From Antitrichia curtipendula (Eukaryota > Streptophyta > Bryopsida > Hypnales > Leucodontaceae): a stretch of 64,000 nt of DNA. The DNA is taken from NCBI GenBank assembly GCA_951230915.1, contig OX579635.1, positions 47,616,001 through 47,680,000 of the forward strand, in the 5' to 3' direction. This document shows positions 47,580 through 60,550 of the stretch, in pieces. The notes beneath the pieces are model-generated. The model was not told the origin of the DNA. It did no database searches and saw nothing but the letters and a program-made list of their open reading frames with translations. The first letter of the stretch is position 1. Every line of letters begins with the position of its first letter. The translations under genes were made by a program, and so were the position numbers.

Positions 47580-48770
47580 ATGAAGCCAATTTCATGAGAG
47601 AAAGTAAGAGATATTGTCACTCTTTTGATGAAAGGTGAGAGTAGAAGAAAGTTTGCAAAGTCATTTGGTTTCTCACATAGTACAGTGAATAGAATGAGGA
47701 AGAAACATTGTAGTAGCTTAGAATTGCCAAAATGAGGTGCTCCAAAGATTCTTACCACTTTAGAGAGACGACGTGCAATGCATTTGGTCACTATTGGAGG
47801 GCTGGAAACAACAATACAAACAACAAAAGTGTTGAGAGTGGATAGAGAAGTAGGATTATGTGATAACACACTATGTTATACTTTGCTAGATGCTGGATTG
47901 AGCGCTTGTGAGAAGGTGCCAAAGCCTTCTTTGTCACAAAAAAATGTACGAGAGAGGCTACACTTTGCAACAATTCCCAAAGATTGGACAATAGAGGATT
48001 GGAAGAGAGTTGTATTTAGCAATGAGACAAAGATAAATCATTTCAATTTAGATGGGAGGACTTGGTGTTGGGTCAATGACAATGAGAGCTTGCATGATCG
48101 TACAATGAAGCAAACAATGAAGCATGGTAGAGGGTCTTTGATGCTATGGACTTGTATGATAGCAAGAGGTGTAGGTGATTTACAAAAGGTGGATGGGCGT
48201 TTAAATGTGAAGGACTATATTTCACTCTTACATGGAGATTTGTACTTGAGTTTGGAGAGATTAGGATACTTCAACCTTGATGAAGTCATTTTCCAACATG
48301 ATAATGCTCTTATATATAAACCGAAGATTGTTCAAAAATGGTTTTCGGAGCAACCATTCGCTATCTTAGAGTGGCCAACCCAATCCCCAGACCAAAATCC
48401 CATCAAACATGTTTGGGCAATTCTCAAACATCGTTTGAATTCCTATCCAACTCCTCCTTTAGGTCTTTTATAGTTATAGGAGTGTGTGGAGGAGTCTTAG
48501 AACCATCACTGCAAAGCAGTGTGAGAGGTTGTATGCTGGCCAACCCAATCCCCAGACCAAAATCCCATCAAACATGTTTGGGCAATTCTCAAACATCGTT
48601 TGAATTCCTATCCAACTCCTCCTTTAGGTCTTTTATAGTTATAGGAGTGTGTGGAGGAGTCTTAGAACCATCACTGCAAAGCAGTGTGAGAGGTTGTATG
48701 CTAGCATCCCAGATTGAATTGCGACTGTTGTCTTGGCTTATCAGGACAAGTGGACAAGATTTTGACTATT
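47580..48770 (+). pseudogene. Tc1-type (DD34E) transposase relic
   Basis: A frame from ATG 47580 contains a helix-turn-helix region (RRKFAKSFGFSHSTVNRMRK), with in-frame TGA codons at about 47595 and 47733. It then runs open from 47778 to 48473. The core is recognisable: VVFSNETKINHF (first catalytic Asp replaced by Asn), FQHDNALIY (second Asp present) and SPDQNPIKHVWAIL (third acidic residue replaced by Lys). The second Asp and the Lys position have 34 residues between them, the DD34E spacing of Tc1 proper. Two of three catalytic residues are lost, so the enzyme cannot be active. The tail is disturbed by a 165-bp tandem duplication, after which a Tc1-like ending is visible in a shifted frame. 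Confidence 0.8.
48372..48701 (+). repeat. 165-bp tandem duplication in the Tc1-type relic
   Basis: Bases 48372-48536 repeat at 48537-48701 with almost no difference (TGGCCAACCCAATCCCCAGA at the start of each copy). Unit length is 55 codons, so an alternative open frame passes through both. The near-identity means a recent event, later than the catalytic mutations. Confidence 0.9.
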
Positions 48771-49246
48771 TTCTACATAACACCTCAAAAAGTGAGTCTA
48801 TGTACATAGTCAACTTGAGCATTATGTATTTTTGATTCTAATGGCAATCTTGTTTCAATTTTCTTGAGGTTGTGTGTTACTTTATGCTCTCAAAATTTCA
48901 TGTTCAAACTTCTTGCTTGGATTCTTCATACTCTTTACATTGTCACTTTTGTAAACCAAATACTCGCACAGACTCATTTCTTGAAGTCGCTGTATAATAA
49001 ATGTGCAATTCCAAATCTCTGTTATGGATTTGCAAGTTACTGCACTGTATACTGTACACAGGAAAGACCAGGTTAGACACAACTATCCATTCAACACTAC
49101 CGCATGCTCCCCACTCAAGATTGTCTACACTACACTAAAGGCAGGATACTGCTCTACAAAAATTGAGCATCACTGCGTGAACAGATGCTTCGGATCAATG
49201 ACTCCAAACTGCGAGCTCTCTAGGTGACTGAAAACACGCCGTCATC
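48702..49246. other. downstream flank of the histidine kinase gene
   Basis: Contains the end of the Tc1 relic and the 3' flank of the minus-strand kinase gene. No other gene was recognised. Confidence 0.4.
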
Positions 49247-52200
49247 TCACAAAAGATCTCTTTCACTGCTACAATTTGATGACGTTCGAACAGGCCCTCC
49301 ACTGAAAGACCCCGTTTTAATTATTAGAGGCGCATTCACCAAGTCTTTCTTCAGGAATCTCTCCAGCAAAGCGTGCAGTTGCTTCTGATCCAGCGGCTGT
49401 GCCAGGGACACACAGAAACCTCGAGTCGTTAGTTTCGTAATCCTAAGCATCATTGATGAGGTCTCTGACAAAGAATCAATCATGCAGCAATATGGAGTCC
49501 AGTGCAGTACATAAACAGTTCGATGCATCTGCCTGGGCTCTAAACTAGGTGCAACATGTTTATGAAAAACATTACATACTAGAAACAACACATTAACAAA
49601 CCAAGAAACTCCAACCACCTTAACTCCACAAGAACGAATATAAGGAAGAGTTAAATAAACACACGTAAAAGAGATTTTAGAACCAGACTCGATGCTTATA
49701 CTGACCAAACTTCGATGGATTCTTATTCGTGCATCTCAAATGTTTTTGCAAGGCAAAGGACCGAGGAACAAGTTTCTAAATGTATTACATGGAAAGCGGG
49801 GTACAAGTCATTTCGACGTGATTAATGTGTTGAAATCATATAAATCAAGCACAGAATACATGAGGCAAATTTGGGGCATCTTGGATAGTGTACGAAAAAC
49901 CTACAAGGGTTCAAAGTTTTGACTGATTGATGAGTTACAAAACTGACATGAACTCTGATAGTAATAACGTGGAGTACGATCTCAAAATCAACATATTAAG
50001 GGTGTCGCATTTCGGTATTTGTTCCAATTAGATACATCTACCTTTGTGGCTACTGCCGAGAGCAGGTGAGTCTTACCTTGGTTAAATAGTCGTCCATTCC
50101 GGAGGTAAAGCATAGTGACCGCGTCTTCACCACCACATCTGCCGTCACAGCAGCGATAGGGAGTCGATGATGAGGGCAAAAATCCTCGCTGGAATTCTGA
50201 CACAACTGGCAAGTCTCCAGCTCCCATTTTCGTATCCGACGGGTCGCTTCCCAACCATCCACCTGCCCAATCCAAAACTCGTTAAATCCTCTAACGCTTA
50301 GATTCTTTCCTGAATTTTTGCCTATTTGTGCTCATCTTTTTGTACAAGTACACTATTTACCTCAAATTCATGAGATCGGTTATCAAGCAAGGTTGACCTT
50401 TAGAGATTCGAGCATTACTTTGGAAGAATGATAAGCTGTTTGGAAGAAACATCACCCTGAAGCGCTTTGTTCACCATCCAGGATACGGACTTCAGGGTTG
50501 GGTGTTAATACTATTCACCCAATGAATAATATCACAGAATACTCAGTTTCGACACAAATTCATTATCCTTGGCCCAAAAATTGCCGCCTGTTCTCATTTC
50601 ATTCGTGGAACCAGTTGTAAGATGACGTGAGAGTCGAATTTAGAAACACATGTAAGTAATAGTTTTAATTGTGGATTTACCTCTGGCATCTGAATATCCA
50701 TCAATACCAAATCAAACTCCTCCCCTTCCTTTTGATTTTGCACAGCCGTGACAGCCTCCGCACCACCATTCACTGTGGTTACAGTGGCTCCATATCGTGA
50801 CAGCATCGAAGACGCTACTCTTCTATTGACCATGTTGTCGTCCACCTGCACATTGATCCACCAAAACAATGGACTCTAATCAGGAACCACCAATTGGCCT
50901 TTTGAAAAAACTGAGACAGTAGTATGTAGCCACAATGGTGAAAACCGTGACTGCGCTACCTAATCTAAACCACACTATGTATGTGAACATGGTTTCCAAG
51001 AAAATGAAGAATTTTGTAGACAACATCACGGGGAGATTGATCAAGGGTGGAGGCAAGATAAGCATACTGCAACTCATGGAGAGACATTCCCATCGTTCAA
51101 AGGAACTTGTACAGACTTCAAAAGGTGCTCATTTATGACTATTTCAAATGCTTACCACTAAGAGCTTTCGTCCACTGAGCATATTGGCATTGGCATTGGG
51201 TTTCTTCATGGGCACTCGGGCTGGCACACCAACCGTTTCCAACAAAACCGTGGCGAGAGTAGGATAGCGAAGAGGCTTGGCAACGATGTGGGAGATTCCG
51301 GCATCCTTGAGCTCCTTCTCTCCAGCCGGGGTGAGGCCCATGGACAGTGCAAGCACAGGCAGAGTCTTCAGACTGGGGATCTTCCGAATTGAAGAAGCCA
51401 ACTCCAAAATCGAGTCGTGAGGTAAGCCTTTGAGGTCCACGACCACCCCGTGCAATTTCGTGCTTCGGTCCCTACAAAACCCAAGCCCTGGAATCAGCAA
51501 AAGATGGACCTAACGCTGATATCTCACATAGCCATTAGCAGAACACTCCTCGGATAGTTTTCTGGTAACAATCTGGGGCACAGAAGCTTTGAGCTTTCTC
51601 AAGCAGGTGGCGACAGAAACCCTCGACATAGTAGATCAGAATGGTGCCCACAGCAGCAGAAATGGAACGCCCCAAAGGACTAGATTCAGCAATGGCTTTA
51701 CCCAAAGTCGACATCTCACATAGCCGTTATCAGAACACTCCACTGGTAGTATTCTGATAACACTCTTGTGGGTCGGTTTGACACACGGACTTTGCAAGTA
51801 ATCAAGCATGTTGTCAATGACCTGTATAAATAGAGTCCACGGCAGCCGAAATTTACCTTTTCAGAAAATCCATGGTGGATGCCACGTCCTCTGTAAACGA
51901 ATCAATGCTAATGCCTAAGCACCGCAAGTAACTGGCTGTCACTTCCTGCAGAACCATGTGCATCAATTCAGCACATCCGTACCCATTGTCATCACCAACT
52001 CACCAAATCCAACCAACATTTTTTCTTACCTGACGAACACTTTCTGTTAATGCAATACAAGTGTTTTAGTAGAATAGTGCAATATACTCAAGTTAATTCA
52101 AGAAGCACTACTTGTTTTATATTGCATAATTCTACTATAACAAAATGTATATCCAAAATTTTAATGACATAGATAATACTCCCGCGTACAATTAGAGTGT

Positions 52201-55200
52201 CTCGCACGTCTAGCTGAATGAAATTGAGTACTTATGAAAGATTATTAACGGCGTTTTCGGGAAAACTAAGACATGAATCATAAGGAGGTCTCCTGTGGTC
52301 AATTTCTCTATATGCCGCCTTAAGAAATCCTGAAACACTAAAATTTTACTGTAAACCTGGTTTATTACACTGGTTGCTATCCACAGAGAGATGTTAATAC
52401 GATAATTACAGTACCTGGCGGACAATATTGCTGTCAACAAGAGCGACGTGTAGTGCCCGCAGTTTCGTCTTGTCTGCCATGGAAGCTTTATGACAGCTAC
52501 TGAGCTTCTCATCAGTCGTCTCTGGAACAGTCAAAGGGAGCGTAAATTCAAACACACTGCCTTCCCCTGGCTTGCTCTTGACAGTGAGAGCCCCGTTCAT
52601 CAACTTGATTAATTTCTGTGCAATCGCACATCAGTGGATGAGTACAACAAAACCAATTAATTTATTAGTGGTCCTCATACAACCAGGAATATGGACGCAG
52701 TGACAAGCTGGCAAGAAATAACACAACAAAGAACAAATTTGAATCTCCTGTTCTGAAAGAGGACTTTTCTTACCTGGCAAATTGACAAGCCAATGCCAGT
52801 CCCTCCATACTCCCTTGAGGTGCTGCTATCAGCTTGCGAAAAGGGTTGGAACAAGCGGTGCTGGTTATGGAGGGGGATGCCAATACCTAGAAAAGAAATA
52901 TCAATAACCAAGAAGTTGGCAAAGTAAGTTCTACCGAGCTAAAATTTTGTGAATCACACTTTGTAAATGTTTTCGGTTGCCGGTTAAGCATAAAAGTACT
53001 ACGAGAGTCTTTCGTTTAGGTTCAAAAAAAAAATGAGCACTTCTAAAATGTGAGATAATCGAAGAATTAGTAGGTGAACATATACATGATCATGCAAAGT
53101 CTTGACATTCGAATTGAGTAAGTAAGTAATCACCTGTGTCTTCGACGGAAACTATAACTGTGAAGTCCTTTGGTGGCTTGCACGTCCTTCCAGAAATTGT
53201 GGTTAATTTCCAAGCCCTCCAAGCTAGCACGGCTTCTATAGTGTTGGCTTCATCTCCAGGATGCATGCTTAGTCTTGGAGCCGTGTTTCCTCTTCCCAAG
53301 TCAGACTCGTCTCTTCTTAAACCTGTCCTTGGATATTGGTAGCTTTCATTAGGGCTTGAGTTGGGCACCACCTGCGAAAGCGGTATGGATGCGGGGTGCT
53401 TGGGAGCTGGATTCACTATAAACACGGATTCAGAGGCTGGAAAACTTTCATCCTCTCCCGAATGAGGATCCATCACGCGTACGGAAACCAGAACACTACC
53501 CTCCTTGGTGAACTGGGGACACAAAGAATACAGTAAAATTAGGTTAAGAATGATACAAAACAGCAGCATATCTACAAGCATAAGACTCTTTCCTGTGTTT
53601 GATGAAGCCGAAGGTTGAATAAGCCTACGCAAAACAAGGTTTCTAAGTTTAAAAAAATTTAGATAACATCATAGAGAAAATCTCCATATGATCATCGTGA
53701 CCACAAAGAGACCTTCCCAAGAATCATAGAAAGACTTCCTTAATGATGCTATACAAAGCTCCCGAAACAATCTAAGCTTACTGAAAAAACTGTTGCAAGC
53801 ATTTGTTAGCAGTCTAAATTTGAAAGCAACAAGAAAATCTGTAGAGGCTGTCAAGTAGAAGTACAGAGAGCATGAATGTATGCTCAAGATGTACTAAACG
53901 ACATGAAGCTTCCAAGAAACAAAAGATTGATGAGAAAATCAAGTATAATTAGACAGGGAAATGAAGACCAAGGCGTACCTTCAAGGCGTTACTAACAAGA
54001 TTCACCAGAATCTGCAAGAAAAACAAAACATACTCCACTATGTCAAAAAAAAATCCTCTCTTTAAAAAGCAATATCTCTTTCCAGGAATTTGCCAATCGA
54101 GAAAACTTTACAATTGTATGATGAAGTCCAGTACCTGACGAAATCGTCCAGGATCCCCACATACACAGGTCGGCACAGCCTCATGTACCAGCATGAAAAC
54201 CTCAAGCTTCTTCTGTTGCAGCTTCTCATCAAACAAAGTGAAGACACTGTCCACTTCCTTGCGGAGGTTGAATGCCACAGTCTCGAGCTCCATCTTCCCG
54301 GCCTCAATCTTGGACAAGTCCAGAACATCGTTGATGAGCGCTCTAATAAAACCACCGACAAAACACTGCATTAGCAAAACAGACAAAACCTCCGTCACTC
54401 CAAGTGAATTGAAAGTTGACAAACCATTCTACTATATGACGCACATATCCACCAATGGCTGGTTCTAAAACTTGGCAATCACTACTAATAACTAGTAACG
54501 GTGGTAGGGAGATGGAGGTATACATAAGCGCATTCCCACTTGCTTGAGCAACTTTGACATAATCAAGCTGTGTTGCTGTCAATTCTGTTCCCATCAGCAA
54601 ATTGGTCATGCCTGCAAAACACCAATAGAGATCACACGCATTAAATAACTTGAATTGACATCCACTATACTCAGGAAACCACTTGGTCATATAGGACCAA
54701 TGACACATACTACCACATCACAACTTTTCCTCTCGTTTTTCCCTAACGTGATATTCCTCCAGATGAACTCGCAAATGAAGGAGGCCAAACATAGGGCAAG
54801 TAATTGACCAGAGATACTCACCAATGACTCCATTCATGGGCGTCCTACATAAAAAAGCCACGAATTGGTCGTCAGTACTGAGCAAACCCACAAATCGAAA
54901 ACGAACGACGAACACAGACACAATCCTTTCAACTCCTGTAAACTAGTGTCAACTGGAGTCACGTAACTAAACAATTAAACATCCAGAGTTTGAGCCCCAA
55001 GAGTCCCTGGTAGGGAAGGGGGTGTAGATGTGGAGCTTTTTAGGCTAAAGAATAGACAAAAATTGCTTTTTCAACTGTTGGATGTACTTCATCAGTTCCT
55101 GAAGCTCTCATAGTAGGCTCTTGAAAAAACTCCTAATCCACCCAGTGGATGTCGGCTCTCTTAGAGGTTAACTAAAAAATCACACGCAGAGGCTATTCTC

Positions 55201-57699
55201 CACAACAACCACGTAAGCCTCGTCGTCTCATTGAAGAACAGAAACAAAAGGCAAGCCCGCAAGGCACCTGATTTCATGCGAAACGGTTGCCAAAAAGCTA
55301 GACTTGGCTTTGTCGGCCGCCTCCGCGGCTAGTTTCGCCGCTTTGAGATCCTCATTCATGTTCTCGAAGACGGTGCAGTCACGCTCAATCGACTTCATGC
55401 GCTTCACGACGTAGATGACGATGATGGAAAAGAAAAGCACCACCAGCGACATGAGCAGCGGCCACGCGATGATTTTCCGGAGCGCCACCAGTTTCAAGTT
55501 GTGCTTGGGAATGCAGCGGAGCTCGAACTTCTGCGTGCCGTACACCCAGCTCACGGCCGCCATGCCCTTGACTGCTGCAGTTCTACCCGCGGGGTCGTAC
55601 AATGCCAACACACAAGTAGTTCCTGGGGTGGAGCTGCAGTCGTAATCGCCCTTCAACTCGAAGTCGTCCTTGGCGGATTGCTCCACGATGTACACCGCCA
55701 CCACGTCCATTTCGATGTCGTCGGTGAACCTGGACTCCCACAGCACGCATCCACAACACACAACTTTTCCTTCTTCAGGAACTGGCTTACATTGTAAGAA
55801 AATCGATTTCCTTCGTGTGCACTCAATCCACGCAGTCATCTAATGCAAGACACTTATCATATGGCCAATTTTTCCTCTTTGTGAGCACACAGTTGATGAT
55901 TGGTGAAGCCCCTGGTTTTAATGAGATTTTGGGTGATTTTGAGTGTTTATATCACTGAATGCGTCGTAAGAGATACACATGATTCGTGAACCATTTTGCT
56001 TCTGGAAGGGATAAGACTCAATCATCGATACGTGTAAGAAGGCTGAAATCACTTCACACTTTCAAGATTTGGGTGTGAGGTGGATGGCATGTTTTACAAT
56101 AAGAGAAGCAAACCCTAAGAGGTTGGAATCTCACCTTTCGGAGAGATTTTGGAAGTTTCTCACTAAATGCGTCATAAGCGATACACATGATTCGGGAACC
56201 ATTTCACTCCGGGAAGGTTTATGGCTCAATCATCGGCAATTGTAAGAAGGTTGAATTCACGTCAAACTTTAAGATTTGGGGCGTGCGGTGAATGGCACAT
56301 TTAACAATACCAGCAGCAAACCTTATAAGACTAAAATCTCACCTTTCGGTGAGCTCAGGGGAGTCGTAAGAGACACACATGATTCTTAATCTAAGACTGA
56401 TCAATCAGGGATGCTTTGAAACCAATTCATACTTTAAGAGTCGAAGTTTGAGGAGAATGGCATGTTTAGCGTACCAGCAGCACGAGGGCGCCAAACCCTA
56501 AACGGCTGGAATCTCACCTGGACAGCACTCCGGCAAAGATTTCGGTGACGTTGAGCGCGGTTCCGACGTACCCTTTGCACGCCTGCCTTCTCGCGTCATC
56601 CGACGCGAACGACGACGCGATTTGCCCTGGCCCATAGTAAGCCAGATACGCGCCCATCTGCCAGGCATTCAAACCAGCTTTCGTCGCAGGCGAGAGCGTG
56701 AACAGCCCGGTGTCGCGAGCGGCGAAGATGGCGGACCGCCGCACCGGGTATGCCGCGTGGTCCAGAAGCGCCACCGGTTGGTCTGTCGGTTGGGATTCGA
56801 ACACGACGGGCGCGTACTCAGAGGAGTTAGTGCGCACAGATGCAGTATTGTTCCGCCACACGCTGATGCTGCCGTTCCATTTCCGCTCGAAGGCCGCGCG
56901 CTCACTCTGCAGCACGCGCTCCAAGTACACCAGGCTCTTCACGTTGGGGCGCAGGAAGAGCGTTTGCACGGCGAAGTTGCGCCATATGCTTTCGTCCACG
57001 TTGGGGACGCTGGCCACCAGCCCGATGATGACGAAGGACGCGTTCAGGTTGTTCTCCAATTCGGACTTGAGGATCTGCCATACCGTTAAAACACGGGGAT
57101 GCATGTAAGGTTGCGTGTACATTCGTAAACATGGCTTGTATCAAAGCGCCAACATTTGTGGATGTCAAAATAGGAGTCAATGCTCTTGATATGAGTGAAT
57201 CCCACAAAGATGGTTCACAAGAAACCCTACAACGTGGAAGATGGATTCACATCGTCGCAATCGATAATCACAGACATGTCCTTAAGGCTGTTATTAGCAA
57301 TGTGAGCAATATTATAAAATCTTCTTCTTAAATCGAGTGAAACCACTCTAGAACCCACTGTCGTGACGTTCAAGGTATGCAACAAGTGCTCTTCAAAAAC
57401 TAGATATGCGGTTTCAGGTGGGTGTCTGAGACTATCCCAATTAAGAAAACTCCGCCATTTATCCTCACCTCCTTCCGATTCTCGCACTTGAGGGAAAACT
57501 TCTCCTTCATGCTATGCAAGGACGCTTTCCAGAGCCAGAATCCGACGCCGCACGCGATTACCAGCCCAAACAGCACCACCATCGCTCGCGCATACCTGTT
57601 CTTCATGCATGCGGTCGACTTTCTGTGCCAAGCCTTTTGCCATGAAGGGAGCAAGGATTTCCGCGAGCTCCATCTCTCGCTGATTCCACCCCCCTCCAT
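49247..57699 (-). CDS. CHASE-domain hybrid histidine kinase, cytokinin-receptor type, 15 exons
   Basis: Exons: 57469-57699, 56518-57074, 55268-55729, 54822-54844, 54524-54611, 54135-54342, 53979-54011, 53134-53512, 52774-52886, 52415-52615, 51857-51945, 51156-51471, 50681-50845, 50077-50262, 49247-49396. All phases agree, giving 1066 residues, the usual length of plant CHASE kinases. Order: membrane segment ~38-57; CHASE domain ~85-265 ([32 protein letters not shown]); second membrane segment ~350-371; HisKA with [14 protein letters not shown] box [13 protein letters not shown] boxes VEDTGIGIP and [11 protein letters not shown]; a receiver-like domain; and a true receiver with VDDN (~902), [13 protein letters not shown] and a Lys at ~1017. 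It would sense a ligand outside the cytosol or in the ER lumen and relay phosphate from His to Asp to phosphotransfer proteins. The CHASE core is diverged from the Arabidopsis receptors, so the ligand is not certain. Confidence 0.93.
55955..56517 (-). repeat. three ~200-bp tandem repeats carrying copies of the 5' splice site of intron 2
   Basis: Three diverged tandem units start at about 55955, 56165 and 56360, each with GATACACATGATTC-like sequence at one end. Their other ends lie at about 56143, 56347 and 56517. On the minus strand each of those ends begins with AGGTGAGATT followed by a TAGGGTTTG-like block. The unit at 56517 is the real exon-2 donor, so two extra donor-like sites lie in the intron, about 175 and 375 bp downstream. 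Confidence 0.7.
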
Positions 57700-58760
57700 C
57701 GCCTCAATCTTCACTCCGACGCGCCATTCGACACAAGTCTAGGATAATTCCGGAAGCATAGCAACTCTGCCATCTGGACAAGAAACCGAATGCCTCACGT
57801 ATCACCGAGTTTCGACACCTCGCACTGAAAATACCACCTGCTCCAAGCCAATGCAACTCCCTCAAAACATCGCCGCTGCTAGATATCGACCCTAGTCGTC
57901 ACTCGCCTCGAACCTCGCAGACGAAAACCCAAGCACCAACGACTCATTCTCATCCAACGATCTCTCTACCTAATATTATAAAATCACATTCCTAGCGCCA
58001 CAGAGAAATTGTCAACAGCACTCTGCCTCGGGATGCAATCCACTTCAAATCGTCGCCGTGTCATCAAACGCTGACGTCGAGGTGAGCCCACATTCCCATC
58101 TGTGCACGGCACTGTGAACACGCAAGCCCAAAAAACTCCGACAAACACAAAACAGCCCTAGTTTCACAACCTGCGCCTCATACAAAAGTCGGGATTCATG
58201 ACCACCAGGTGCTCCCAAACTGTCTCCTTGGACGCCCCCAACCTAGTTAACAAAACTGGGACATAAGATTCGGCCTCATCTCGGATTTAAGTACGCTGCT
58301 GTTGGCCAAAAGATTCTCCGTCGACGGTGGTTGTGTCCAGACTGACCGGTGACGTTGCAGCCATCCAAGAGTTGCAGAAAGACCTTGGTAAGATGGACTG
58401 CTGCAGATCGGAATGAGCCACTGTACCACCACTCATGGGGCAGACGGCGATTTGGGACGGACCCAGACGGAGGTGCGGGACTGCGGGAAGAAATTTGCAG
58501 GAAAGCTGCTTCTCCAATTTGGAGAATCTCGGCGATGGAGATTCGGAAACAGCAAGTCGAGGGAGCCCTGTTCATGTTGCCCTTTTTCTCCGTCCCGGCA
58601 GTCATGCGCAGTGCACTTGAAATATCTGCCTGATTCTGCCAGACGGAGATCACGGGAGCATTCACTGGTCCGGTCTCTGTCAAGTGCAGGGCCCACCAGA
58701 AAATGGAATTCGGCGGGGTTTTATTTTTATTTACCCCTTTGCTGACTCAGATTACGGTAA
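57700..58760 (-). promoter_or_regulatory. upstream region and probable 5' leader of the histidine kinase gene
   Basis: Bases 57700-58700 are much GC-richer than what follows, typical of a transcribed leader. The kinase frame is open a few codons upstream, but the first ATG is at 57697-57699. Open frames on both strands at 58276-58745 overlap and none resembles a protein, so I read them as a consequence of GC content. A leader intron cannot be excluded. Confidence 0.4.
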
Positions 58761-60408
58761 ACCCCTCTCCCAAGGCGAACTGACAACTTACCATTGTTTA
58801 GCAGGGCCATGTTCAGTTCCGGAAGATCCGCCGGCTGAGTTAGTGCATTTTTAGCCGGTGGAATTGGGAAAAAAACCGGTTGCAATTTCAAAACATTGGG
58901 GAAAAAAAAGGCGAAAAAATTTCTAGAACTTCAAATTGGAGTAATAAATACAGAGGAAAAAAACACGGACTTGTATTTGCAAAATTGGTTCGATGTGGGA
59001 ATTAAAGGAAAATAGATTGTAAGACTTGAAAAGTGTCCTGAATGTTGGGAAAGGGCTCCTTTTGCATCCTGGAAAATGGTGACCCTTCCGGTGAACAAAA
59101 TGGCTTATATGGCATTTCAATCAACCCTAATCCTTGAATTGATTGATAATGCTCTCTCACGTATCAAGTAAAATATAATACCTCCGCATTGTCTAGTTGT
59201 ACAATTGTCTAGTATTTGGCCTCACCTAGATGTGTCTAAAGTAGTGCTACGAGCCTTCCAAGGTAGGGGGAGAATTTATTTATTTTTCCCACACTTCAAC
59301 TATCATGGACGTAAAAAATTTGCCCCGTATTTTGGACCTTCAATTTTGTATTTTGTGACTTCTAAATTTTAAAATTTTATCATTTGTAATAAACATTTTA
59401 TTCATACATTTTTCTTGAGGTAAAAATTTGGAACAAAGCTCCTAATTTTTACCCCTTTTCAAAAGGCTAGTAAAATTAGTACAATGGAGTCCTTCTCACC
59501 CATTTCTTGGGTCAAATTATTTATTCAATGTTGTTACATTTCAAAGAAGTATTACCAAATGGATTTCATACTATTTAATTGCTTATATAGAAGCACAAAA
59601 GCAAAAAATGTACAATTAGTATATTATTAAAAAAAATTGATGTACTATGGATAATATCAATTGAAATTTAAACATGTGAATATGTACAAAAATTCTTTAG
59701 GGAGCATTGAAGAGTAGTTGGTAGAAGAATGCATATTTGTAGTTGCAAAATTACTATATTTGACAAATTAAATGAAAGATGGATTAAGAAGAATCAAATA
59801 ATACAAAACACCTATATTTGACAAGAACACGAGCAGTATATCATAGAAGACTTGGATATTTGGAGGTGACTAAAGCACTTTTCATCCACTTTGTTTAAGA
59901 TTCAGACTTTTTCAATGTAAAAAGCAATGATCTTTAAAGGAGATAAGTTTTCAATACACATTGAAAATGAATATGAGGACTTAGTATCTTCATTCATGCT
60001 TGAAATTAAACTTTTTTGAACCGTGTGTTGAAGTTCATGTGCATTGGTTAGAATCCAAAATTACAATTAGTAGATATTTTTTGCTTGTACACATATGGAA
60101 ATTATTAAAGAATCCAAAGAACATATATTTTTTTGAGAATTTTTGTAAATTTTCAAAATCAAGACTTTAAGAAGCTTTAAAGTTTGATACACATGTAAGT
60201 GAATCACGTTTCTTCTAAAAGATTTAAGAATTTCCAAAGTCAATGTACCTTAGTCAACCTTAATTGTAACTTTCAAAAGAACCATTTTGGGTATCTTATT
60301 TAAAGTAAGAAAAAACAACTTGACAAGTTTTGTTTCTACTCCATTTAAAATTTTTGAAAAAACCATTCACTGAAGACTCTACTATTTTGCACCTACATTA
60401 CACCATGT

Positions 60409-60550
60409 GTGAAGTTGAAGACCTTATAAAGTGACTTTTTAAGGTCTTACTTATAATACTATCCTAAACCTACACATGTGTAAAGTTGAAGACCTTATAA
60501 AGAGACTTTTTAAGGTTTTACTTATAATACTATCCTAAACCTACACATGA
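60409..60550 (+). repeat. 71-bp tandem duplication
   Basis: 60409-60479 is repeated at 60480-60550 with a few substitutions (AAGTTGAAGACCTTATAAAG in each). Non-coding. Confidence 0.8.

Noticed and set aside
49692..49922. Plus-strand open frame in the last intron of the kinase gene
   Set aside because: No similarity recognised, no start context, and the position inside an intron of a well-supported gene.
58276..58745. Overlapping open frames of 60-135 codons on both strands
   Set aside because: They coincide with a GC-rich stretch upstream of the kinase gene, overlap each other in several frames and resemble no protein.
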